From: Gracilimonas sp.
Lineage (GTDB): Bacteria; Bacteroidota; Rhodothermia; Balneolales; Balneolaceae
Length of the DNA: 64,000 bases
Direction: 5' to 3'
Assembly (NCBI RefSeq): GCF_017641085.1
Contig: NZ_JAEPPI010000001.1
Span: forward strand, 1,426,001 to 1,490,000
Below are positions 1-7,255 of this stretch, piece after piece (positions within the stretch are counted from its first letter, which is position 1; each line of letters opens with the position of its first letter). A model generated the notes under the pieces. The model saw nothing but the letters and a program-made list of their open reading frames with translations. It did not search any database and was not told the origin of the DNA. The position numbers were made by a program, and so were the translations under genes.

Positions 1-590
1 TCTCTTTTTTGAATAGAATGACCACAAATCTGACACTTGTAATCTCTTAGGTATTTTAGCTGAGCAATAGTTTTGTTATCTCTCTTATAACTTGTGCTTT
101 TAATAGTTATGGTTTGTGGATCTGAAGATGAGATTGAGTTTAATTCTTCGATTATTAAATCTCTATCTACATTGTTTGAAGTTAAGTAGTCATGAATTTC
201 ATCTTGTTCAGCATTGTCAATTGATAGAAGACTATATCCTGAAAATTGATCATATATTTTTCTAACTGTTCTTAAAGTTGTATTCCGGAGTGACTCGTAA
301 TATTCAATATGGAGCTTTAATGAAGTAAGGGCATCAATCAGTGATTCAATACCGAAATCTTGCTTAATATTCTCTAAAAAATAGTTTGTTGAATAGGCAT
401 TGAGAGTCCTCGTGAACCTTTTACCTTCCATCATGCATTTGAAAATATTAATGAAGTCTGAGGCTGTATTAGGATTCATTTCATGCTTTTCTTTAAGAAG
501 AGAGCGGCCGTCTTGAAATGATATTTCTTCTAAGTACACAGCTTTAGAAACTTCATATGCTTTCTGAGAATGTTGTTCAGTAACTTTCAT
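1..590 (-). CDS. HNH endonuclease, C-terminus cut by window edge
   Basis: The frame is open from an ATG at 590 leftward to the window edge, 196 codons with no stop, so the C-terminus is missing. The last visible residues include YKCQICGHSIQK, a CxxC zinc knuckle followed by basic residues, which is how the HNH (His-Me finger) nuclease fold starts in many McrA-like proteins. The catalytic His-Asn-His would lie beyond the edge. The preceding ~150 residues form a charged, probably helical domain that I do not recognise. The gene is clearly AT-richer than the genes to its right, which suggests acquisition by transfer. No strong ribosome binding site is visible. The nuclease family is likely; whether it serves defence, restriction or a mobile element cannot be said from this fragment. 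Confidence 0.68.
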   Translation of the reverse strand, partial: MKVTEQHSQKAYEVSKAVYLEEISFQDGRSLLKEKHEMNPNTASDFINIFKCMMEGKRFTRTLNAYSTNYFLENIKQDFGIESLIDALTSLKLHIEYYESLRNTTLRTVRKIYDQFSGYSLLSIDNAEQDEIHDYLTSNNVDRDLIIEELNSISSSDPQTITIKSTSYKRDNKTIAQLKYLRDYKCQICGHSIQKR

Positions 591-824
591 TATCAAATAT
601 CATCTAATTTTTATAATCATTGAATGCCCATAATTAATAATATTACAGATATGCTTATCCGTACTATTACAGTGTATAATATTCCAAATCCACCTTAAGT
701 CCAAGTAAACCCCTGTATTTCAACATTATGCAGATTTATTAATATTCAAAATTTTGCTACCATTTCTTTACTCTCAAACTCCTACTTTTAGCCACTCAGT
801 AGTAAAACATTCAATACGAATTTC

Positions 825-1814
825 ATGGACCCCGTCACTCACGGACTTATCGGTGCCACCGCTTCACAGTCGTTTGCGGATAAACGAAGCTTTCGGGCGG
901 CGGCTTTTACCGGGCTGGCATCGGCCATGCTCGCCGACCTTGATGTGTTTCTTGGCAGTGCCTCCGATCCGCTGCTCAACCTGGAGCTGCACCGGCAGTT
1001 TACCCATTCCATCGTGTTTATTCCGGTTGGTGCGCTGTTCGCTACCCTCCTGCTTTGGTGGTTTGTGAAGAATCATCTTACCGTCAAAGAAACGTACCTG
1101 TTCAGTTTAGCCGGTTACGCAACTGCCGGCATTACCGATGTCTTCACCAGCTACGGCGTGCTCCTCTTCTGGCCCTTCAGCGACACCCGTGTTTCCCTGG
1201 ATATCATCTCCGTCTTTGATCCACTATTTACATTTGGAGTTATCCTTTTGACCGGCATGGCTTTCTACAAATGGAAGCAACTCTTCGCCTGGCTTGCCCT
1301 CGGATGGATGGCCTTCTACCTCTTCTTTGGATTTACCCAACAGCTTAAAGCAACGGAGGTTGCCCGACAAAAAGCCGGACATACAAACCACGAGATTCAT
1401 CAGCTGATCGTAAAACCCACCATTGCCAACAACTGGCTGTGGAGCATTCGTTATACAGCTAACGATAGCCTACATACAGCCGGCGTAAAACTCATTCCCT
1501 TTTCTGATCCCGTAATTTACAACGGCGAAAGCACTCCGCTAATGGATTGGGAATCAGCATTCAGATCGTACCGGGGAACCACACTCTATAACGATATCGC
1601 CCGCTTTTCAAAACTCTCGGATGGCATACTGATACGTCACGCCAATCACGAACAAGTTATAGGCGATGGACGTTATTCCATGCTCCCGACCACCCTTTCT
1701 CCGCTCTGGGGTATTGAGGTTGATACGACCAAACCCAATCAGCATGTGCAGTTTGGGACGTATCGAGATGCGGGTGAAGAGGTAAGAAAACCGTTTCTGG
1801 AGATGTTGTTTTAG
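825..1814 (+). CDS. YdjM-family membrane-bound metal-dependent hydrolase
   Basis: A 329-residue protein that opens with MDPVTHGLIG and carries H6, D38, D40 and the HRQFTHS motif (H56, H61). These conserved His/Asp residues define the YdjM/LexA-regulated inner-membrane hydrolase family (PF04307). Hydrophobic segments lie near residues 62-82, 95-115, 130-150 and 155-172, so it is an inner-membrane protein with a polar C-terminal domain of about 150 residues, longer than in E. coli YdjM. The biological substrate of the family is not established. It stands alone on the plus strand, between the AT-rich HNH gene and the repeat region. A short hairpin at 1859-1877 follows it but lacks a T-tract. Confidence 0.85.
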   Translation: MDPVTHGLIGATASQSFADKRSFRAAAFTGLASAMLADLDVFLGSASDPLLNLELHRQFTHSIVFIPVGALFATLLLWWFVKNHLTVKETYLFSLAGYATAGITDVFTSYGVLLFWPFSDTRVSLDIISVFDPLFTFGVILLTGMAFYKWKQLFAWLALGWMAFYLFFGFTQQLKATEVARQKAGHTNHEIHQLIVKPTIANNWLWSIRYTANDSLHTAGVKLIPFSDPVIYNGESTPLMDWESAFRSYRGTTLYNDIARFSKLSDGILIRHANHEQVIGDGRYSMLPTTLSPLWGIEVDTTKPNQHVQFGTYRDAGEEVRKPFLEMLF

Positions 1815-1858
1815 GAATGAGTTTCTGGCCCTTAGCTGCCCTTTCCGACCTCTTTTGT

Positions 1859-1877
1859 TTTCTCCTTATTAAGGAGA
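1859..1877. repeat. Short perfect hairpin after the YdjM-like gene
   Basis: An 8-bp perfect stem (TTCTCCTT / AAGGAGAA) with a 3-nt loop lies 45 bp after the stop codon. No U-run follows on the plus strand, so it is a weak terminator candidate at best. Its CTCC/GGAG composition resembles the larger palindrome at 1943-1965, so it may belong to the same repeat family. Confidence 0.4.
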
Positions 1878-1942
1878 AAGACGCGTTGAAATGCTTCTTT
1901 GCTTAAATCTAATATCGTAATCTTTTATGAAGCATGGAAAAG

Positions 1943-1965
1943 TCTCCTCCTTGCGAAGGAGGAGA
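1943..1965. repeat. CCTCC/GGAGG palindrome, start of the repeat block
   Basis: Perfect 10-bp arms (TCTCCTCCTT / AAGGAGGAGA) around a GCG loop, followed by TTTAGTGGAGG. The same logic, a CCTCC...GGAGG hairpin followed by a G-rich GGAGGTGGGT-type tail, recurs on the opposite strand inside the two long repeats that flank the DUF559 gene. I read it as a member of the same palindromic intergenic repeat family. Confidence 0.6.
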
Positions 1966-2013
1966 TTTAGTGGAGGACGGAGGTTGCAATCATCCATCAA
2001 GCCATTTCCACCT

Positions 2014-2233
2014 AACGACCCACCTCCCTACCGGCAGGCAGGCCCCAACCCTCCCTATTGCGCTGCGCTTATATGGAGGGGGCGCTTAATTAAAGAGTAT
2101 TCCCATAACCTATATCTTTCTCGCCACACCAACTCTTACCAACGAGTCCTCTTTCCCTGCGGCCACAGATAAGAGTTCAAATGTACTACAGGCGCGCCGG
2201 AGGGAGAGAGACAGAGAGACAGAGAGAGGGTCC
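2014..2233 (+). repeat. Long direct repeat, copy A
   Basis: About 220 bp, repeated in the same orientation at 2691-2903. The first ~82 bp differ at only about two positions. A middle stretch of ~45 bp is diverged, and the last ~85 bp again match almost perfectly. Each copy contains a CCCTCC...GGAGGG hairpin, the palindrome GGCGCGCC and a GAGA-rich tail. Copy A has one extra 8-bp GACAGAGA unit in that tail. Frames running through both copies share the reading PPPYRQAGPNPPY, but the diverged middle is not conserved as protein, so I treat the copies as non-coding. This copy lies just beyond the 3' end of the DUF559 gene. Confidence 0.85.
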
Positions 2234-2250
2234 TCTATGAAAAGGGTTCA

Positions 2251-2624
2251 TCATTTCATCTCACCAACCTCCAAAATCTTCTCCAGCACCCGATCCATAT
2301 CCGCCAGCTCTTCTTTTTTACCCGAAGTACTTTTAATCCCAATCCATTGAGTACTACATCCCGTTGGTAATCATACTCCTTTTGGAAATCATGGACTTTG
2401 CCGTCCATTTCTACAACCAGCTTTAGTTCCGCACAATAGAAATCAGCGATGTAGAAATACCGGCGGTTATTATGTTGCTCGTGCACAAAAGGTTTTTGAC
2501 GAAGAAATTTATATCCACCCAGTTGACGGTTTCTTACATACTTCCATAATATTTTCTCGGAAGGCGTTGCATTATTTCGCAACTCTCTGGGTATTTCGGT
2601 TATGGTTTTTTTGGTGAGATTCAT
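2251..2624 (-). pseudogene. DUF559 PD-(D/E)XK-type nuclease, frameshifted at 3' end
   Basis: A Vsr-like DUF559 protein. RELRNNATPSEKILWKYVRNRQL (positions 14-36) is the family's N-terminal signature, and ADFYCAELKLVVEMDG (from about residue 60) followed by VHD contains the Asp and Glu of the nuclease core. After VLRVKK the literal frame turns into an Arg/Trp-rich tail and stops at 2256. Adding one A to the A6 run (T6 at 2314-2319 on the plus strand) restores a family-like end, KKEELADMDRVLEKILEV, with a stop at 2251. This is therefore a 1-base deletion in a homopolymer, or an assembly error. DUF559 proteins are small orphan nucleases of unknown biological role. The gene stands alone between two direct repeats, with copy A just after its 3' end and copy B just before its start. 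Confidence 0.82.
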
Positions 2625-2690
2625 GATTGAATTAGAATGATTTGCCCGAAAACCGCAAGTTTGTTGTGCAAACGTTATAGCCCTTCGCTA

Positions 2691-2903
2691 AACGACCCAC
2701 CTCCCTACCGGCAGGCAGGCCCCAACCCTCCCTATTGCGCTACGCTTATATGGAGGGAGCGCTTAATTAAAGAGTTTACCCTTTGCTCATATCTTTTTTA
2801 CCACCCTAACTCTAACCAACGAGTCCTCTTTCCCTGCGGCCACAGATAAGAGTTCAAATGTAATACAGGCGCGCCGGAGGGAGAGAGACAGAGAGAGGGT
2901 CCT
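2691..2903 (+). repeat. Long direct repeat, copy B
   Basis: Second copy of the ~215 bp element, 67 bp upstream of the DUF559 start codon. The hairpin, GGCGCGCC palindrome and GAGA tail are all present; the tail is 8 bp shorter than in copy A. The two copies are in direct orientation, so homologous recombination between them would delete the DUF559 gene and leave one copy. The remaining sequence up to the ald terminator shows nothing else. Confidence 0.85.
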
Positions 2904-2931
2904 GTATTAAAGGGCAACCAACTACCCCAAA

Positions 2932-2960
2932 CAAAAAAGGGCGGACAAACTGTCCGCCCT
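2932..2960 (-). terminator. Rho-independent terminator of ald
   Basis: Read on the minus strand, a perfect 10-bp GC-rich stem (AGGGCGGACA / TGTCCGCCCT, 3-nt loop) is followed directly by six T residues, 30 bp after the ald stop codon. This is a canonical intrinsic terminator. Confidence 0.92.
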
Positions 2961-2990
2961 GCAGGTAATAATCTAATTTGAATCCGGAGC

Positions 2991-4106
2991 TTAGTTCAGA
3001 ACGGTTTCCACTTCGTCCCATTCCATGTCGAAGGCTTCGGCTACATCCTGATACACGATGGTACCGTTGGCGATGTTGAGGCCTTTGAGGAGCTCCGCAT
3101 CATCTTTCAGGGCTTTCTTCCAGCCTTTGTTGGCCAGTGCTACCGCATATGGAAGCGTCACGTTGGTGAGTCCCATGGTAGAGGTGTAAGGAACCGCTCC
3201 CGGCATGTTGGCCACACAGTAGTGAACTACATCGTCCACCATGTACACCGGATCTTTATGTGTGGTTGGCTTGGAGGTTTCAAAACATCCGCCCTGGTCA
3301 ATGGCTACATCAACCAATACGGTTCCGGGCTTCATTTCCTTCAGCATATCACGGGTAATCAGGTGTGGGGCTTTGGCACCGGGCTTCAGTACTGCACCGA
3401 TAATCAAATCCACACCCGGAAGCATCTTGCGGATATTGGCTTCGGATGAAAACATCGTGTTTACATTTTTGTCCATTACATCATCGAGGTATCGCAGGCG
3501 TGGCATGTTAATATCCATGATGGTAGTATCGGCGCCCATACCGGCAGCAATCTTGGCCGCGTTCACACCTACAACTCCGCCGCCCAATACCAATACTTTG
3601 GCCGGAGGTACACCGGGAATTCCACCCATCAGTTTTCCTAAACCGCCTTTGGGTTTTTCAAGGTAAACAGCTCCTTCCTGAGCGGCCATTCGTCCTGCTA
3701 CTTCACTCATCGGGATAAGAAGCGGTAACGAACGGTCTGCTTTTTCTACTGTTTCATAAGCGATGGCAATACACTTTGAGTCAACAACGGCTTTTGTAAG
3801 CGCTTCTTCAGCTGCAAAATGAAAATAAGTGAAGATCACTTGTCCTTCCCGCATGCGTGGATACTCAACGGCGATCGGCTCTTTCACTTTCATGATCATT
3901 TCGGCCTTTTTCCATACTTCCTCCACGTCGTCAATAATGGTAGCACCGGCATCGATATAATCCTGGTTGCTGAACCCGCTGCCAACACCCGCATTTTTCT
4001 CGATTAACACTTCATGTCCGTTGCGCTTCATCTGAACAACGCCGCCGGGCTGAATAGCTACCCTGTTCTCGTGGGTTTTAATCTCTTTAGGAACTCCAAT
4101 AATCAT
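2991..4106 (-). CDS. ald: Alanine dehydrogenase
   Basis: A 371-residue NAD-dependent L-alanine dehydrogenase that interconverts L-alanine and pyruvate plus ammonia in the cytoplasm. It has the full family length. R15 (HENRV), K75 (KVKEP) and H96 (FTYFHFAA) fall at the substrate-binding and catalytic positions known from the M. tuberculosis enzyme. The Rossmann motif VLVLGGGVVGVNAA lies near residue 170, and the late catalytic Asp is in VDVAIDQGG. The signature GVPKEIKTHENRV sits at the N-terminus. It is a single-gene transcript: the next gene upstream is divergent (4296, plus strand) and a strong terminator follows. Confidence 0.97.
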   Translation of the reverse strand: MIIGVPKEIKTHENRVAIQPGGVVQMKRNGHEVLIEKNAGVGSGFSNQDYIDAGATIIDDVEEVWKKAEMIMKVKEPIAVEYPRMREGQVIFTYFHFAAEEALTKAVVDSKCIAIAYETVEKADRSLPLLIPMSEVAGRMAAQEGAVYLEKPKGGLGKLMGGIPGVPPAKVLVLGGGVVGVNAAKIAAGMGADTTIMDINMPRLRYLDDVMDKNVNTMFSSEANIRKMLPGVDLIIGAVLKPGAKAPHLITRDMLKEMKPGTVLVDVAIDQGGCFETSKPTTHKDPVYMVDDVVHYCVANMPGAVPYTSTMGLTNVTLPYAVALANKGWKKALKDDAELLKGLNIANGTIVYQDVAEAFDMEWDEVETVLN

Positions 4107-4295
4107 GATTTAAAACGTTTGGTTATGCTGTCATTTAAAGGGATGCAAAGGTAGGTATTTTTATCCAAAACTGACGAATGAATATTTCATATTGAGTTGT
4201 AAAACTATTTTGTTATTTGTGGTTAATGTCTAAAAATTTGAATCATTTGTACTAATTTCACCCGAATAACTTTCGGAAACTAAATTATTGACTCT

Positions 4296-6761
4296 ATGCA
4301 CGCTTTTTCTACTAAACTTATTACTGCTTGTGCTCTCTCCTTTTTTTTGATTGCAGGCTGTACCTCTTCCAAAGAAACCACATCCAATCCCACTCAAAAA
4401 CCATCCCGATCTGCCAGCTCTTCCTCTAACGGTATAAAGCCTTACTCGGAAGTAATCACCGACAAAGCCAAAACCGACGAAGGCTTGTTTGATGTGCATT
4501 GGGTTGATGACAAACTCTACTACGAAATCCCGGATTCACTGCTGAACCGTGAAATGTTGCTCGTGAGTCGTATCGCACAGGTACCAACCGATTATTTCGG
4601 GTTTTTCTCAGGAGGATCAAAAACCGCCGAACAGGTGCTTACTTTTGAACGTCAGCGGGATCAGATTTTAATCCGAAAGCAATCTTATAATGCCGTAGCC
4701 AGCGATACGTTGCCGATCTACAAATCAGTGAAGGCTAATAATTTTGCGCCCATTCTCGCTGCCTTCCCGATTGAAACCATTGGCAAAGATTCAGCTTCCG
4801 TGGTTATTGAAATGACCGATTTCTTCACTTCCGATATCGAAGCTATAAGCGGTGCCATCAGCTTTCTGAGAAGAGAATATCAGGTAAGAAGACTTGATGG
4901 AAACCGAACCTATATTGAGTCTGCCAAGAGCTTCCCAAAGAATATTGAAGTCCGCCACGTACTTACTTACGATGCCGGCAATCCTCCCTCCGATCAGGGC
5001 ACAAACACCCTTTCTATGCTGATGAATCAGTCTATGGTACTGCTTCCTGAGGAGCCAATGCGACCCCGTTATGAAGACTATCGTGTGGGTTGGTTTACGG
5101 TTGATCAAATTGACTACGGACTGGAAGCTCAGAAAGCGAAGGAAGTCAGTTACATCCGTCGGTGGAGACTGGAACCCAAAGATCCTGAAGCTTATGCACG
5201 GGGCGAACTGGTTGAGCCGGTAAAACCCATTGTGTATTACCTCGATCCCGCTACTCCCAAGAAATATGTGCCATATGTAAAGCAAGGTGTGGAAGACTGG
5301 AATGAAGCCTTTGAAGCCGCCGGTTTTAAAAATGCCGTAATTGCCAAAGAAGCACCTTCCCCGGAGGAAGATCCGGACTGGAGCCCGGAAGACATTCGCT
5401 ATTCTACCGTTCGTTGGGTAGCCAGCACCATTAGGAATGCTGTTGGGCCAAGTGTGAGCGATCCCCGAACCGGCGAAATTATTGAAAGTGATATTGTTTG
5501 GTACCATAACCACATGCGTTCTTATCGCAACCGGCTGATGATTGAAACCGGAGCTGCTAATCCGGACGCCCGAAAACTACAGCTTGATGATGACCTGATT
5601 GGAGAAACCATGCGGCGTGTAATTGCTCATGAGGTGGGTCATGCTATCGGACTTCCCCATAACATGCAGTCCAGTTCGGCTTATCCTGTGGATTCCCTTC
5701 GCTCCGGTACATTTACGCAAGAGTATGGAATCGCAACCACCATCATGGAGTATGCACGCCAGAACTACATTGCTCAGCCCGGTGATGAGAACATCCGGTT
5801 CATTCGAAAAATCGGACCCTACGATAAATATGCTGTAAACTGGGGATACCGTGTAATTCCTGAGGCTGAAACTCCCGAAGATGAAAAACCCATTCTGGAC
5901 AGCTGGATTGAAGAAAAAGCCGGCGACCCTGTTTATCGTTTTGCTTCTTCCACAGGCTGGGATCCTTCTTCTCAAACCGAGGACTTATCCAACGATCCGG
6001 TCCAGGCCAGTACGTATGGCCTCATGAACCTGAAACGTGTGGTTCCGAATTTAATAGAATGGACTTCCACTCCCGGTGAGGGTTATGATGATCTGGAGGA
6101 AATTTATGGTGAATTGGTTTTCCAATGGGCTCGTTATGCCGGCCATGTCTCCACTAATATCGGCGGAGTTTACCAGGAGCGAAAGGCTTCCGATCAGGAC
6201 GGAGTGCTTTATACCCCGGTGCCTGCTGATTACCAAAAAGAAGCCATGGATTTTCTTAGTGAACATGTCTTCACTACGCCCGACTGGCTGCTGGACAAGG
6301 AGATCCTCCGCCGCATAGAACACGCCGGAGCCCTCGAAAGAGTCAAAAACCTGCAGGCTCGTTTACTGAATGATGTGATGGATGCCGGCGTAATGCTGAG
6401 ACTGAACGAAGCACATATTTTCGATGAAGATGCCTATGCCCCGCTTGACATGCTGGAAGATTTACGGCGCGGTGTTTGGAGTGAAGTGTACTCCCCGGCT
6501 GCCATCGATCCCTATCGCCGTAACTTGCAGCGAATGTATATTCAGAACATTGAAGAGATGTTTGAGAATGATGAAGTTGGAAGGTCATGGAATCCGGTAG
6601 ATGTGGCTACTTCTGATATCCGTCCGCTTTTACGGGTTGAGCTTAATACTCTTCAGGCTGATCTTCAAAGAGCTCAGAGTCGTATCCCTGATGCTGTTTC
6701 TAAAGCGCATATTGCGGACATCCTTGAGCGCATTGACGGGATTTTAAACCCAACTGATTAA
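4296..6761 (+). CDS. Secreted zinc-dependent metalloprotease lipoprotein (DUF5117/DUF4953)
   Basis: An 821-residue protein with a lipoprotein signal peptide (hydrophobic stretch then LIAGC, C22). The zinc site is HEVGHAIGLPHN, with H445, E446, H449 and H455, the extended HExxHxxGxxH metzincin-type pattern. A downstream Met (TIMEY) may supply the Met-turn. The N-terminal half matches the DUF5117-type region and the C-terminal half the DUF4953-type region that accompany this motif in Bacteroidota zinc proteases of unknown substrate. It probably sits on the cell surface or faces the periplasm. It is transcribed alone, divergently from ald, and ends in a terminator at 6787-6820. Confidence 0.9.
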   Translation: MHAFSTKLITACALSFFLIAGCTSSKETTSNPTQKPSRSASSSSNGIKPYSEVITDKAKTDEGLFDVHWVDDKLYYEIPDSLLNREMLLVSRIAQVPTDYFGFFSGGSKTAEQVLTFERQRDQILIRKQSYNAVASDTLPIYKSVKANNFAPILAAFPIETIGKDSASVVIEMTDFFTSDIEAISGAISFLRREYQVRRLDGNRTYIESAKSFPKNIEVRHVLTYDAGNPPSDQGTNTLSMLMNQSMVLLPEEPMRPRYEDYRVGWFTVDQIDYGLEAQKAKEVSYIRRWRLEPKDPEAYARGELVEPVKPIVYYLDPATPKKYVPYVKQGVEDWNEAFEAAGFKNAVIAKEAPSPEEDPDWSPEDIRYSTVRWVASTIRNAVGPSVSDPRTGEIIESDIVWYHNHMRSYRNRLMIETGAANPDARKLQLDDDLIGETMRRVIAHEVGHAIGLPHNMQSSSAYPVDSLRSGTFTQEYGIATTIMEYARQNYIAQPGDENIRFIRKIGPYDKYAVNWGYRVIPEAETPEDEKPILDSWIEEKAGDPVYRFASSTGWDPSSQTEDLSNDPVQASTYGLMNLKRVVPNLIEWTSTPGEGYDDLEEIYGELVFQWARYAGHVSTNIGGVYQERKASDQDGVLYTPVPADYQKEAMDFLSEHVFTTPDWLLDKEILRRIEHAGALERVKNLQARLLNDVMDAGVMLRLNEAHIFDEDAYAPLDMLEDLRRGVWSEVYSPAAIDPYRRNLQRMYIQNIEEMFENDEVGRSWNPVDVATSDIRPLLRVELNTLQADLQRAQSRIPDAVSKAHIADILERIDGILNPTD

Positions 6762-6786
6762 GCGAGCAGTATTAGATATTAGAATC

Positions 6787-6820
6787 ATAGCTTCTGTGTA
6801 AAAGCAGGAGCTATTTTTTT
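6787..6820 (+). terminator. Intrinsic terminator of the zinc protease gene
   Basis: A 10-bp stem with one mismatch (ATAGCTTCTG / CAGGAGCTAT) followed by a T-run, 25 bp after the protease stop. The T-run overlaps the stop codon region of the convergent gene on the minus strand. Confidence 0.8.
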
Positions 6821-7088
6821 ATTTAAGCTTCAGAGCTTTCAGAATACCTTTTTCGGTAATTTTTACGTGCCCGTACAGGAACGGCCCGCCTATACTCGCT
6901 ATGTTAATCAGTTCTTTATTCTCCAGGTATTCCAGCAGGTTCTTAAGTTCTGCTCTGTCAACCTCAAGTTCTTCAGCAAGCTCTTCGACCGGTATTTTTT
7001 TATCGGTATCTTTTTCACACAGCTCCCCAAGCTGTAAGAGTAGCTGTTTAGCCCTGCTATTAAAATCTCCGCCAATTAACATATACAT
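6819..7088 (-). CDS. Small winged-helix-like protein
   Basis: An 89-residue protein, or 87 if the second ATG at 7082 is used. The order helix (AKQLLLQLGELCE), helix (IPVEELAEELEV), recognition-like helix (DRAELKNLLEYLENKEL), then a short beta wing (INIASIGGPFLYGHVKITEKG) is that of a winged helix-turn-helix DNA-binding domain. The IPVEELAEELEVDRAEL segment is the clearest HTH. No effector domain is attached and no family name is certain. It lies convergent to the zinc protease and ~170 bp from the divergent histidine kinase gene at 7256, so regulation of that operon is possible but unproven. Confidence 0.6.
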   Translation of the reverse strand: MYMLIGGDFNSRAKQLLLQLGELCEKDTDKKIPVEELAEELEVDRAELKNLLEYLENKELINIASIGGPFLYGHVKITEKGILKALKLK

Positions 7089-7255
7089 GCTTAAATCAAT
7101 CGTTGGCTAAGAATCCCCAATTCAGCTAAAGAGAAGGTTACGTTAATGTTAAGCTATCATTAACAAGGCTGAATAGCGAGCTTATTATAAGACTATTCTA
7201 ATCGATTATTTGCTCAGTTAGGCGGAACTTAAGCCTTAATAAAAATAGGTGTTTT

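Noticed and set aside
1927-2172. Open frame of 81 codons through repeat copy A, with a counterpart at 2637-2849 through copy B
   Set aside because: Both read PPPYRQAGPNPPY and end in RVLFPCGHR, but the diverged middle of the repeats is not conserved as protein and there is no signal, domain or ribosome site. The shared reading follows from the DNA repeat itself.
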